Assembly (NCBI RefSeq): GCF_947179515.1
Contig: NC_067474.1
Span: 86,622,824 to 86,686,823, forward strand
Direction of reading: 5' to 3'
Source: Apodemus sylvaticus
Lineage: Eukaryota; Chordata; Mammalia; Rodentia; Muridae
Length of the DNA: 64,000 nt
Made by a program: the position numbers and the translations under genes. The notes beneath the pieces were generated by a model. That model made no database searches and was not told the DNA's origin. It was given only the letters and a program-made list of their open reading frames with translations. Of the stretch, positions 12,050-22,045 are shown piece by piece. Each line of letters opens with the position of its first letter. Positions within the stretch are counted from its first letter, which is position 1.

Positions 12050-12270
12050 TGGGGGTGGGCAATGAGACCCTCCTCCTAACCACCTGGGAGCTAGTTTTCT
12101 GTCTGCCTTTAGATGAAGCTCCTCCAGTCCCATGTCTGCCTTGCTCCCACCTTGATGATAATGGACTGAACCTCTGAACCTGTAAGCCAGCCCCACTTTA
12201 ATGTTATCCATCATAAGAGTTGCCTCGGTCATAGTGTCTCTTTACAGCAGTAAAACCATAACTAAGACAA
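12050..12270 (-). mobile_element. URR1-like rodent repeat, antisense
   Basis: The sequence ends 'cagcagtaaaaccataacta' plus 'agacaa'. This is the reverse complement of the common rodent repeat head that is seen in sense at 27,201 ('tcttagctagggtttccat'). The interior contains 'tgtaagccagcccc' and 'taagagttgcc'. The name URR1 is from memory. It sits inside the old L1. Confidence 0.6.
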
Positions 12271-12759
12271 GTTCTTTCTTTGTTCTGTAGATTTAGTGTT
12301 TTGATTACTAAGTGGTGGGAGGATTTCTTTTCTCGTCCAATCTAACTGGTGTTCTGTAAGCTTCTTTTATGTTTATAGGCATGTCTTTAGGTTGGAAAGA
12401 TTTTCATCTGTAATTTTGTTGAAAATGCTTTTTGTTCCTTGGAGCTAGAATTCTTCACATTCTTCTAATTTATATTATTCTTAAGTTTCTTCATTTTCTC
12501 AGGTTTACTAGATGTTTTATGTCAGGAATTTTTCAGATTTACATTTTTTGACTGATGTATCTATTTCAGGTCTTGAACACTTTTATTCCTTTCCATCACT
12601 TGTTTATTGTATCTTCCTATGTATCTTTAAGGGATTTATTTGTTTATTCTTTAAAGGCTTGTTTGATTGTATTTTCCTGTATTTATTTAAGCAATTTATT
12701 TAACTTTTCTTTTATGGCCTATATTGTCTTTATAAGGTTGGGTTTAAGAAGATTATCTT
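12271..12759 (-). mobile_element. Old L1 ORF1 region, antisense
   Basis: Diverged antisense L1 ORF1. The block 'ttagtgttttgattactaag' matches the ORF1 region near 37,090 of the full-length L1 in this window ('tttggtgttttgattatta'). It ends at the 15-bp target site 'taagaagattatctt' (12,745-12,759), where a B1 inserted. Confidence 0.75.
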
Positions 12760-12805
12760 TTTGTTGTTGTTGTTTTTTGTTTCTTTTTGTTTTTTAGTTT
12801 TTCAA

Positions 12806-13340
12806 TGTCCGGACCCGCAGGACAGTCAACAGGGTTCCTGAAGCTACCTAAGAAAAGGGCGAGGGGGCGGGGGCAAGAAACACAAAGAGGCAGACAGCAA
12901 GTCAGTATTCCGATCAAGCTGTCAAACTTTAATTTTCACACAAGGGGTTATAAAGGCAAACAAGCAGGTGTGGGGAGGGGTGAAGGGGGAAAGTCATTGT
13001 ATTTGGGGAACAATCTCAGGGGACTAGCATCATTCTTCAGGAACAGTTTCTCAGAATTGTCTCTCAGGGTCAGGGAAGATTTGGCAGATGGAGTAGAAAC
13101 TTGGCATCATATTTTGATCATGAGGAGGTGAAGTGGAAAGAAGTTGCTATGGTAACCTAACCACAGGTGAGCTTCATTTGTTCGAGCCCACTCGGGTGAG
13201 CTCTGTATGTACTGACCATCTAGCTTACTTGGTTAATCTTTAAACTAGTACATTTCCTTCTAAAGGCAGCCTAGAGAAAGCAAGCTAGAAATGGCTGAGA
13301 GGAGGTGGTTTTGAGATCTCTATGAGAATGGCTCCTGGCA
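12806..13340 (-). mobile_element. Solo ERVK-like LTR inside B1
   Basis: A 535-bp element runs from TGTCCGGACCCG to GCTCCTGGCA. On the minus strand it reads TGCCAGGAGCCA...GGGTCCGGACA, with a TTTATAA-like box and an ATTAAA signal upstream of a C-rich R/U5 region. Flanks are 'tttcaa' and 'ttttga'. Both are one CpG-decay step from 'tttcga', the B1 consensus at that position, which gives the 6-bp duplication expected for ERVK. No internal viral genes are present. Confidence 0.75.
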
Positions 13341-13379
13341 TTTTGAGACAGGGTTTCTCTGTGTAGCCTGTAATCTTGT

Positions 13380-13564
13380 CTGAACTTGTAAGCCAGCCCC
13401 ATTTTAATGTTATCCATCATAAGAGTTGCCTTGGTCATAGTGTCTCTTTACAGCAGTAAAACCATAACTAAGACAAATTCTTTCTTTGTTCTGTAGATTT
13501 AGTGTTTTGATTACTAAGTGGTGGGAGGATTTCTTTTCTGGCCCAATTGTACTGTTGTTCTGTC
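13380..13564. repeat. Local direct duplication of 12,174-12,358 inside B1
   Basis: About 185 bp matches 12,174-12,358 with roughly nine visible differences. The copy spans the URR1-like/L1 junction ('aactaagacaa' then 'ttctttctttgttctg'). It therefore derives from this locus and not from an independent insertion. It interrupts B1 between 'gtgtagcc' and 'tgtcctggaactc'. The right junction shares 'ctgt' with B1. Confidence 0.9.
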
Positions 13565-13686
13565 CTGGAACTCACTCTGTAGACTAGGCTGGCCTTGAAC
13601 TCAGAAATCTGCCTGCCTCTGCCTCCCAAGTGTTGGAACTAAAGGCATGTGCCACCATTGCCCGGCTCTCCTAAGAAGATTATCTT

Positions 13687-14280
13687 GTACTTTGGTTGTC
13701 TTATGATATCTAGGGCTTGTAGATTAGGTGTGCTCTGAAGTTTCCTTCTCTGGCACAAGTTGATTGTGTTCTTAAGCTGGACTTTAGCCATATGGTTGTT
13801 CTTGAATGTTCCTGGTATAGCAGATATCAGGAAGTCTGGCTTTACCTGTATGTTTCTGGTACAGCAGGCCTCCTGTAAGCAGCCTTGGGCTGAACAGTAG
13901 AATTTAAGAAATGCTTCATGACTCAGAGCAGCTGAATGTGCCCCAGGAGACATGGTGGGCTGGAGCCTGGGAGCAATGGGATGGGTCAAGCCTGTTTCTT
14001 CCTAGTTTAGCAGGCCTGGTAAAGGCTAGTTGAGTGTTTGATGGACATGATGCTTGGGGAGGTGGGGCTGCAGGATGAGGCTCATGACTGTTGGGCGTGC
14101 CCTGGTGTACTCAGTGGGCAGGATGATGGGGGGATATAACTTGGATGTTTATGATACAGTGGAGCCCAGGGGATAGCACATAGTTTAAGACATCTGGGTG
14201 TGCCTCAGGGGACTTGGTGGGCCAAGGAATGGGGTGAGGGAATCCAACCTGGATCCTCTTGGAGACTAGAAAATGGGTGC
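13687..14280 (-). mobile_element. Old L1 5' region, antisense
   Basis: Continues the old L1 after the B1. It contains antisense ORF1 N-terminal/5' UTR-like sequence with several diverged copies of a motif like 'ccaggagacatggtgggc' (about 13,938-13,955) and a later variant near 14,205. Confidence 0.5.
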
Positions 14281-14301
14281 ACAGACCAGCATCTATTCTT
14301 A

Positions 14302-14503
14302 TTTATTTATTTATTTTATTTATTTTTGGGGTTTTTTTTTTTTTTTTTTGGATTTGGTTTTTTTCAAGACAGGGTTTCTCTGTATAGTTCTGGCTGTCCT
14401 AGAACTCACTCTGTAGACCAGGCTGGCCTCAAACTCAGAAACCTGCCTGCCTCTGCCTCCCAGAGTGCTGGGATTACAGGTGTGCACCACCACCACCCGG
14501 CCC
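14302..14503 (-). mobile_element. B1 SINE, antisense, with TSD
   Basis: Antisense B1: T-rich tail, 'gacagggtttctctgtatag', 'tagaccaggctggcctc', 'gctgggattacaggtgtgc'. It is flanked by 'agcatctattctta' (14,288-14,301) and 'agtatctattctta' (14,504-14,517), a 14-bp target-site duplication with one mismatch. Confidence 0.93.
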
Positions 14504-14678
14504 AGTATCTATTCTTAATGTTTTTGGAGCATGTATTATATATAGCTAGCCTGCCAAGCATCCTTGTAGAATGTGTCTCCAGTGAGTCAGCTCAGTAAAA
14601 ACATTAGCCTCTTAAAGAATGACAGAAATGAAGACCCAAGAAAGCAACTCAAAATCATTCATCCTCAATACATGGGGA

Positions 14679-14682
<4 letters not shown>

Positions 14683-14741
<59 letters not shown>
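14683..14741. repeat. (CT)n microsatellite
   Basis: About 29 pure CT units, followed by 'ccatatatatg'. Long open frames over this tract on the minus strand are repeat artefacts. Confidence 0.98.
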
Positions 14742-14745
<4 letters not shown>

Positions 14746-14838
14746 TATATGAAAGGGATAGTATGACATGGTTCCCATCCCTGGAATAGAGCCAGCAGTG
14801 TGTGGGCCTCCACGAATGTTGGCAGTTGCTGAGTGTGA

Positions 14839-14849
14839 GCGTGCGCACG

Positions 14850-14898
<49 letters not shown>
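14839..14898. repeat. (GC/CA)n alternating purine-pyrimidine tract
   Basis: A 'gcgtgcgcacgcgcgcgcgc' segment runs straight into (CA)n. This gives about 60 bp of nearly perfect alternating purine-pyrimidine, a sequence type known to favour Z-DNA. Confidence 0.97.
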
Positions 14899-14901
<3 letters not shown>

Positions 14902-15139
14902 CCTCTGCCAAGGCAATGACTCCATGATAATCAGAGACAGCATAAGTCCAGGAGGGAAGGGTGTGTCTGTGTCCTTAGGAAAAAATAGTAAACACTGACC
15001 TTCAGAACAGCCCTTAAGTCTGTGGGAGAGAACTCTGAAAATATGAGTTCAAAATTGTATAAAAAGTATTTCTCAACTATACAAAATATATGGATATGAT
15101 ATGAATTATATGAGGGATTTCATGGACCTAAAAGAACAG

Positions 15140-15638
15140 AGGCAGCTGCACCATGAGCCTGCATGTCAGAAAGATACAAAGGCAGGTAGATTCCTCAGTT
15201 CAAGGTCAGCCTTAGACAGGGAATTTAGGCTAAGGTGTGGTGGGAGAGGTGATCTTCGAGTCTGATCTCACCAGCTAGATTATTGTTTGTGCTTACAAAG
15301 GCGAGCAGATCTCTGAAATCTTTTAAAATGTTAAGAAAAGTGTGCTTGTATCTTTTGCTAGGAGTAAAGGGGCTGAGGAAAAAAAATGCTGATTTATGGG
15401 ATAATCCAAAGGAAACCTGGAATAAAGGACTGAATTTATATGCAAATAAAGGGGTGAGTTTTGGTCTGAGAGAGCTGAGCTATCTGGATGAGCTATCTGG
15501 AGATCTCTGGAGAACTGTCTTGAGCATAACACAAGTCTATCAGCTTGTACCCCACGACTGATTTCAAGTCATTCTTTTTGCCACTCCCAGACCTCTCTTT
15601 TTCAGAACCCCTCTCCAAGCCTAGGCTGGTCCTTGGCA
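15140..15638 (+). mobile_element. Probable BglII-like ERVK LTR, sense
   Basis: Contains 'tctgatctcaccagctagat', 'tgtgcttacaaaggcgagc', 'tatgcaaataaagg' and 'gtaccccacgactgatttc'. It ends near 'ctggtccttggca'. I recall these as features of the mouse BglII LTR family, related to MMTV-type retroviruses. Ends are approximate and no TSD was identified. The + strand ORF inside (15,283-15,561) is not supported as a gene. Confidence 0.5.
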
Positions 15639-17192
15639 CTTACCCAAAGATACCAGATGGATGATTCTAAACCTCAAAAGAAAAGTTAGTGCTAGATGCA
15701 CAGATGGAATCAAAATTATTCGTAGAAAATTTAATTTTTAGAGTTTTCTAATGTTCTTTTGATCTGACTCGTGTATGACTTGGTAAATATAAATATTCTG
15801 AAAATTGCATCAAATTTGTCTTTTTGGTTCTGTTCTCTTAGACAAGTTAGTATAGGTCTATTTCATGTGTGGTATTCATCAGGATGCTCTATGGGTTTGT
15901 TCAAACCCTTTCACCTTCTCCCCTAACTGAGATAATTCTTGTATTTGGTAGTTGGGAGAAGGAGGGTCCTTGTGTTTGCTGGGAAATCTCATCCAGTCCC
16001 CACTGGCAACATTCTGGCAACCCAGGACCTCTACATAAAGGATGCAAAGTTCAGATCCCCCACACTATCTCTAAAGACATTATATGAGGTTCTGTTTGAC
16101 TTGCAGTTCTGACAGCAATCACAGTGTCAGAAAAGCTGAAAGAGAAATAACTGACTGCTGAAGAGGCCAAGCCTTGCTTAATAACAGCAACCTAGCTACT
16201 TTATGAAATCAAAGTCAGTCAATCCATCTATGAGTATAGAAATCTTGTGTCATATTTACTTTTTGCTTGGCTCACCTCTTAAGGCTCCATTACCATAGCA
16301 GTCCTATGAAAGACCAAGTTTTTAGCATATGGACCTTTAGGAAATGAACCATGTCCAAAATGTCACTATTAAGATAGAACATTACTGTTACAAAGGATTT
16401 TATCCTACTCCGTTACGGTTGTTTACTTCCTTTCCTGTTCCTTTGACTAGAAAGAAAAAGGTTGCTAAAACACTTTTTTCTTTTCAGTATCCTTTTTGAT
16501 GGTTTTAGATTATCGGCTCCACAGAGCTCAAGGTACATGGGACAGAGAGACATCTGAGAACTCCCTTCAATGTGATCCCTTAAGTTCTATCCTGATGTCC
16601 CTAGTTTGCATCTCACACCCCTCATATTTGTATGTTCAATAGTTTAAATTCAAAATATATCACCTTACTCAAAATAAAATGTCTTTAATTTTTTTTTTTA
16701 ATGGATGGAAAAAATGGTAAGGAAGCAGAGGTGTTTGAAACTCAGTGATAAAAATCTAAGTGATAGAGGTATCTTAAATAAAAGCAAAGGGATGAGCAGC
16801 AAAGGTGAAGAGTGTTGGCCATTATAGACATTTACTCCATGCAGTCAGTGTAGTCAACAAATATGTATAATTATTATGTGTCAGCTAAAAGGCAAAATAC
16901 TTAAAGAATGGAGGTAAAATGGTTAATCTTACATAAGACAAGAGATTTTTATCCCGAAAAGCCAAATTCAGGTTGTAAGAGGTTTGAAAGTACATTATAT
17001 AATTGCCCAAGAATAGGGCTTCCAAGCATATTTGATGTAAGGAACGGAATTGGAGAAAATGGGGAGAGGCTAGAGAGCAATTATTTCCATCAGTCATTTG
17101 CTCTAGTTCAAGGTAGAAGCTGATAGAAGTAAAATGGTTGTATTGCTAGGAAGTGGACAGCTACAGAAGAGTGAATAATGTGTCCAAAGAAG
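15639..17192. other. Intergenic, no supported feature
   Basis: Unique-looking DNA with short T runs (about 16,688-16,701). No repeat family or gene is recognised. Confidence 0.55.
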
Positions 17193-17333
17193 TCCACAGC
17201 CTTGTTCCAAACCCTGTAAACATACCCTCTTATCTGGCAGAGGACTTTGGAGATGCTATTGCATTAGAAATGTTGGGATCTGAAGGTCATCCTGTTTGGC
17301 TGAGTGAGTTCTAGGTAATCACCTAGATTACCT
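17193..17333 (+). repeat. Old mammalian-type repeat, left part (X1)
   Basis: A diverged segment, 'aaccctgtaaacatacc' through 'ggactttggagatgctattg' to 'gggatctgaaggtcatcctg' and 'acctagatta'. It resembles a widespread ancient mammalian interspersed repeat whose name I do not recall. Its last 55 bp recur at 18,011-18,065. Confidence 0.5.
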
Positions 17334-17935
17334 AGATATATGGGATGTATATGTATATGGGATGGGGTCCCAAGGTGGGGCAGTTGCTGGATGGCCTTTC
17401 TGTCTCTGCTCCACACTTTGTATTTCCCCCTCTGAGTATCTTGTTACCCCTTCTAAGGAGGACTGAAGCATCCACACTTTAGTCTTCCTTCTTCTTGAGC
17501 CTCATTTGGTCTGTGAATTGTATCTTAGGTATTCCAAGTTTTGGAGCTAATATCCATTTATTAATGAGTGCATACCATTGAGTTCTTTTGTGATTGGGTT
17601 ACCTTACTCAGGATGATATTTTCTGGTTTCACCCATTTGTCTAAGAATTTCATGAAGTCATTGTTTTTAATAGCTGAGTAGTAAGTACTTCATTGTGTAA
17701 ATGTACCACATTTTCTGTATCCATTCCTCTGTTGAAGCTGGGTTCCTTCTGGCTGTTATAAAGATGTTTTGGGTATATGCCCAGGAGTGGTATAGCTGGG
17801 TCTTCAGGTAGTACTATGTCCAATTTTCTGAGGAACTGCTAGATTGATTTCTATGGTGGTTGTACCAGCCTACAATCCCATCAACAATGGAGGAGTGTTT
17901 TTCTTTCTCCACATTCTCACCAGCATCTGATGTCA
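17334..17935 (-). mobile_element. L1 3' end, antisense (part a)
   Basis: Antisense L1 3' UTR ('gggatggggtcccaaggtgg', 'ctctgctccacactttg', 'cttccttcttcttgagcc'). It is followed by the end of ORF2 ('ggttaccttactcaggatga', 'ctgtatccattcctctgttg'). It breaks at 'gatgtcacctg', where a B2 inserted, and resumes at 18,319. Confidence 0.85.
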
Positions 17936-17967
17936 CCTGTATGTGTGTGTGGGGGGGGGTGGTATTT

Positions 17968-18318
17968 TTTTTTTTTTAGATTTATTTTATTTATATGAGT
18001 ACACTGTAGCTGGGATCTGAAGGTCATCCTGTTCAGCTGAGTGAGTTCCAGGTAATTACCTAGATCCTTCTAAGATGAAAGCTTGATGGAAATAATCTGC
18101 TTTAGAGATACAGGAAGCAATCAGAGCTAAGGAATATAGAAACTTCTAGAAAGTAGAAGAAGTGAGATGTCTTCTTTAGTTGTCTTCAGGCACACCAGAA
18201 GAGGGCGTCAGATCCCATTACAGATGGTGGTGAGCCACCATATGGTTGCTGGGAATTGAACTCAGGACTGCTAGAAGAGCAGTCAGAGCTCTTAACTGCT
18301 GAGCCATCTCTCCAGCCA
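17968..18318 (-). mobile_element. B2 SINE, antisense, split by a 170-bp insertion
   Basis: B2 left part is 17,968-18,010 (T-rich, 'agatttattttatttatatg', 'agtacactgtagc'). The right part is 18,181-18,318 ('tgtcttcaggcacaccagaa' to 'gagccatctctccagcc'). Joined, they make one normal B2. The L1 flanks 'tcacctg' and 'ttacctg' suggest a short target duplication. The interruption is 18,011-18,180. Confidence 0.85.
18011..18180 (+). repeat. Insertion inside B2 duplicating upstream DNA (X2)
   Basis: The first 55 bp match 17,274-17,328 with four or five differences ('tgggatctgaaggtcatcct' and onward). The remaining roughly 115 bp have no match nearby but look like the continuation of the same old repeat whose left half is X1. 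The segment breaks B2 exactly between 'gtagc' and 'tgtcttcag'. Confidence 0.8.
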
Positions 18319-18825
18319 TTACCTGAGTTTTTGATCTTAGCCATTCTGAATGGTGTAAGGTGGAATCTCAGGGTTGTTTTGATGTGCATTTCATTGATGA
18401 CTAAGGATGCTATTCCTCAACTGAGAATTCTTTGTTTAGCTTTGTACCCCATTTTTAATAGGGTTATTTGGTTCTTTGGAGTCTAACTTCTTGAGTTCTT
18501 TGTATATATTGGATATTAGGCCTCTATTGGATGTAGTATTGATAAAGATCTTCTCCCAATCTCTTGGTTGCCATTTTGTCCTATTGATAGTGTCTGTTGC
18601 CTTACAGAAGTTTTACAACTTTATGAGGTCCCATTTGTCAATTACTGATCTTAGAATATAGGTTTATTCCTAGCTGTTTCATTTTCTTTGAGGATAGTGT
18701 GAATTGGAGTGTGTCCATAATGATCTTCTTTGCATGTTGTTATTGGTACATAAAAAGTTATTGATATATAAAATTATTTCTGTATCATCCCACATTGTTG
18801 AAATTGCTTATTTCTAGAAGTTTCT
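18319..18825 (-). mobile_element. L1 ORF2 3' region, antisense (part b)
   Basis: Resumes the L1 of 17,334-17,935 with 'gagtttttgatcttagccat', then 'tctaacttcttgagttcttt' and 'gtctgttgccttacagaag'. An internal deletion near 18,655 moves into RT-proximal ORF2 sequence. Confidence 0.8.
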
Positions 18826-18828
18826 GTT

Positions 18829-18897
18829 TTTAGATTTGTTTATTTATTTATTATATGTAAGTACACTGTAGTTGTCTTCAGACACTACAGAAGAAGG
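18829..18897 (-). mobile_element. B2 SINE fragment, antisense
   Basis: Tail-side third of a B2: 'tagatttgtttatttattta' then 'gtacactgtagttgtcttca' and 'gacactacagaag'. It is cut off at about 18,897. Confidence 0.8.
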
Positions 18898-18904
18898 ATA
18901 GTGG

Positions 18905-19137
18905 ATATCAACACTATTTCATTTATGGTTTCAATGAGATTGCTTTAAGTATTTCTCCATTTAGGGTAAATTTGTCTATGAATTACTCATGTATAGCTTT
19001 TGTTATATTGATTTTTGATGGATTTTGTTAAAGGCCTTTTCTGTATCTATTGAGACAATCATATGATTTTTGCCTTTAAGTCCATTTGTGTGTTTTATAA
19101 TATGTATTGACTTGCATATGTTGAACCACCTCCACAT
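18905..19137 (-). mobile_element. L1 ORF2 fragment, antisense
   Basis: Antisense RT-region sequence: 'tttcaatgagattgctttaa', 'gttaaaggccttttctgtat', 'atgttgaaccacc'. It plausibly belongs to the same L1 as 18,319-18,825, with a gap. Confidence 0.7.
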
Positions 19138-19138
19138 C

Positions 19139-19300
19139 TCAGACAAAAGATGCTTGATGAAACCCGAAGAGAGTGACAGATCCCCTGGAGATGGAACTAC
19201 AGATGGCTCTGAGCCATCCTATGTGATCGATGGGAACTGAACTCAGGTACTCAGAGAAAGCAGCAATGGCTTGTAACTACAGAGCAGTCTCTTCATCCCC
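19139..19300 (-). mobile_element. Degenerate B3-like SINE, antisense
   Basis: 'cccgaagagagtgacagatc' followed by 'ccctggagatggaactacag', then 'gaactgaactcagg' and 'cagtctcttcatcccc'. The 'ggagatggaactacag' block is B3-type and not B2-type. Confidence 0.6.
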
Positions 19301-19374
19301 AGAATATTTTATTCTTACAGTTGCTGTTTAAAGAGTTGGTTTCCATTGCGCTAAACAATGTTTACATTAATTTT

Positions 19375-19552
19375 TTTAAAGGTTTATTTATTTATTATGT
19401 AAGTACATTGTAGCTGTCTTCAGACACCCCGGAAGAGAGCATCAGATCTCATTACAGAGGGTTGTGAGCCATCATGTGGTTGCTGGGAATTGAACTCAGG
19501 ACCTCGTGAAGAGCAGTCAGTGCTCTTAACCGATGAGCCATCTCTCCAGCCC
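19375..19552 (-). mobile_element. B2 SINE, antisense, with TSD
   Basis: A complete antisense B2 from 'ttaaaggtttatttatttat' to 'gagccatctctccagccc'. It is flanked by a perfect 13-bp target-site duplication 'ttacattaatttt' (19,362-19,374 and 19,553-19,565). Confidence 0.96.
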
Positions 19553-19565
19553 TTACATTAATTTT

Positions 19566-20572
19566 ATTTTGTAATTAGGACAGAAAATTTTTCAAAATTT
19601 TCTGAAATGGTACTAAATATGTCCATGCCATTTTGTGTTACTCATATGAATGGCATTTTCAGACTGCCAATAGAAAAATCAAATTACTGACCAAGTCTAA
19701 AAATTAGGTGTGAGAACATGATCCATGAATGAAGTTACATGAGGAGATTCCTGAGATCTTCTGAGAAAACTCCCAGTAAATATGACAAGAGTCTTATAAT
19801 CTCTTGTTCCCTGTAACATGGATTTGTTCTTGGATGTGCTTTGGTGTTCCCTCCCGGCTGTAGTAAATAGGAGTGGGCTTTGCTATAGATAACTCACCAT
19901 ATTGCCCATTATTATTCAGAATGATATTTTCAATTATTAGTTTTCCACATGTGTGTGTACACCCTAAACTCATGTGACCTTGCCTGTGTACAATTTAAAC
20001 TCTAATGAACTTTGCTCACATGACCTTGCTTAACCCTCATGATGCCCTCTGAATAGAAATTGTCTCATTCCCCAAATAAAATTGACTATTACATGAGACT
20101 TTAGTTTCTGTCTCATTTTTAGGCTCCAATCTTCCATGTTCTTACCACTAAATAGAGTGGTGTTATCAGGTAGTAACCATTTTTCACATACAGTTTAATT
20201 ATATCATAGTAAACAAGCAAATCCATCTCAGTAGCTTGCAAATATGCTTTTATCTTTAATAAAAGGCATAACTCTTTATATATCAGAATTGTTTTAAAAT
20301 CAATTTTTGACTTATTCACAACAAATGTTTGATTTGTATTACATATTTTATCAAGCACATCCTGTGCAGTTTGGGCAACCAACCTTCTTTATAGAAATGA
20401 TAATACAGGGCTTGTTGTCTTACAAGAACAACAGTCCCCAACATTCTAGGAAGTTATCTGTCTTTGGGTGAGTGGAGCTTATGGGTTAGAGGCATGTTTG
20501 TTTATAAACACAGTCATGAAAACTTAAAACATAAATGTAGCCCTAACAGTTTACTTACAGGATCATGCCGAT
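19566..20572. other. Mostly unassigned; possible LTR at 19,810-20,140
   Basis: Around 20,060-20,110 'ccccaaataaaattgactat' and 'gagactttagtttctgtctc' look like the poly(A) and U5 part of a sense LTR. I cannot place its ends. The rest is unassigned. Confidence 0.35.
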
Positions 20573-20646
20573 AACAAATGTATAGGTGAACTCCAAGCAG
20601 CTATATCACAACAAACGTATAGGTGAACTCCAAGCAGCTATATCAT
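20573..20646. repeat. Tandem duplication, 2 x 37 bp
   Basis: Two adjacent 37-bp units (20,573-20,609 and 20,610-20,646) share 'tataggtgaactccaagcag' and 'ctatatca'. They differ at only two positions (t/c and c/t). Confidence 0.97.
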
Positions 20647-21094
20647 GGCAAAGTGCCACTCCATTTTGGATGATTTTCTCAGGGAGACTGTAACTGAATG
20701 CCATCTATAATTGACCTTCCTTCCATGACTCACGCCATCTATGATTATATGCAATGAGGAGTGAGGAGAGTGATTGAATTCCAAGTAGGCATCCTATCAC
20801 CCTATCTGTTCTACTAGGCATGGTTAACCCCATCACCATTAGCTAGCTGTTACTTTGTTCTAAATATTTCCTTCATCAAAGTCAACTCTGCTCTACACCA
20901 CCCAGCAATCATATCAAGCCAGGAAAAATATATATACTATAGCTCTACATTTTGCTCTTTGAACTATACAACCCACTGAAACCAGTATTTTTCAGTGTAA
21001 TTATGTTATAGTCTATCTATCATCACTATCTAATCTCATAATCTATGTAGTTCCAATGAGCAGGTTCCATTATTTTTCAGAGCATTGTTTGTCT
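20647..21094. other. Intergenic, no supported feature
   Basis: AT-rich unique-looking sequence. Nothing is recognised. Confidence 0.5.
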
Positions 21095-21387
21095 GGGTTT
21101 TTTTTTATTAATTTATTCCCTTATATATTATATCCTGACCACAGTTTCCTTTCCCTCCTCTCCTCCCAAGTGTCCTCCCACACCTCCCCATCAATCCCTA
21201 CTCCATTTCCCTCCAGAAAAGGACAAATTTTCAAGGGATATCAACCAAGCTTGGTATAAAAAGTCACAATGAGATTAAGCACCTCCCTCATGTTAAGGCT
21301 GGACAAGGCAACCTGTTAGATCCCAAAAGTTGGAAAAAGTATCAGAAACAGTCTCTGCTGCCTTGGTTACACAAAACAAAAGTCCCA

Positions 21388-21448
<61 letters not shown>

Positions 21449-22045
21449 CCACAACTGTAACATATATTCAAAGGGCCTAGATTAGGCCCATTCAGGCTTC
21501 CAGATTATTGGTTCAGTCTCAGAGAGCTCCTATGAGTCCAGGTTAATTGTTTCTCTGGGTTTTCTTTTTGTATCCATTTTTCTATGACTCCTACTATCCT
21601 TCCCTCTTCAGCGGGATTTTCACCAACTCTGCCTAACGTTTGGCTGTGGCTCTCTGCATCTGTTTCCATAAGTTGCTGGATGAAACCTCTGATGACTGGT
21701 TAGCCACCAGTCTATGAGTATAGCAGATTATTAGCAGAATATCAATAGGCATCATTTCATTGACTTTTTTTCCTGCCAGTCCTGTTTAGTTCTATCCTAG
21801 GTCTCTGGGTGTTCCAGCTTCTGGTTTCTAGTCCTCCAGACAGTGTCAGGGATGAGGCTTCCTCTAGTGGCCTGGGTCTCAAGCAGAACCAGTAATTAGT
21901 TCGCTACCCCCACAATTTCCATGCTACTTTTACCCTGCACATAATACTGGCAGAACAAATTATAGGTTGAAAGTTTTGTACCTAGGTTGGTATCCCAATC
22001 CCTCTACTGAAAGTCTTGTCTGGTTTGGAGTTAGCTGGTTCAGGA
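21095..22045 (-). mobile_element. Lx-type L1 3' UTR, antisense
   Basis: Antisense old rodent L1 3' UTR: 'cctgaccacagtttcctttc', 'gggatatcaaccaagc', 'ttaaggctggacaaggcaac', 'gccattcaggcttccagatt'-like blocks and 'tctgcatctgtttccataag'. A long pure A run (21,389-21,445) lies inside it. Confidence 0.8.
21389..21445. repeat. (A)57 tract inside L1
   Basis: 57 consecutive A after 'agtcccac'. Related L1s have only a short A stretch at this place, so the tract expanded after insertion. Confidence 0.97.

Larger units (their letters stand above)
12760..13671 (-). mobile_element. Composite B1 SINE, antisense, with two insertions
   Basis: A B1 inserted into the old L1. Target-site duplication 'taagaagattatctt' is at 12,745-12,759 and 13,672-13,686. 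The B1 is in three parts: T-rich tail 12,760-12,805; 'gagacagggtttctctgtg' near 13,345; and body 13,561-13,671 ending 'ccaccattgcccggctc'. An ERVK-like LTR (12,806-13,340) splits tail from body, and a 185-bp local copy (13,380-13,564) splits the body. Confidence 0.85.

Noticed and set aside
14612..14943. Minus-strand frames rich in Arg-Glu and Cys-Val repeats
   Set aside because: They are translations of the (CT)n and (CA)n tracts.
15283..15561. 92-codon + frame as a small gene
   Set aside because: It lies in a probable BglII-like LTR and has no recognised protein family.
18829..19300. A third split SINE (B2 left part, L1 fragment, SINE right part)
   Set aside because: The left part is B2-type and the right part B3-type, so they are probably two different SINEs.
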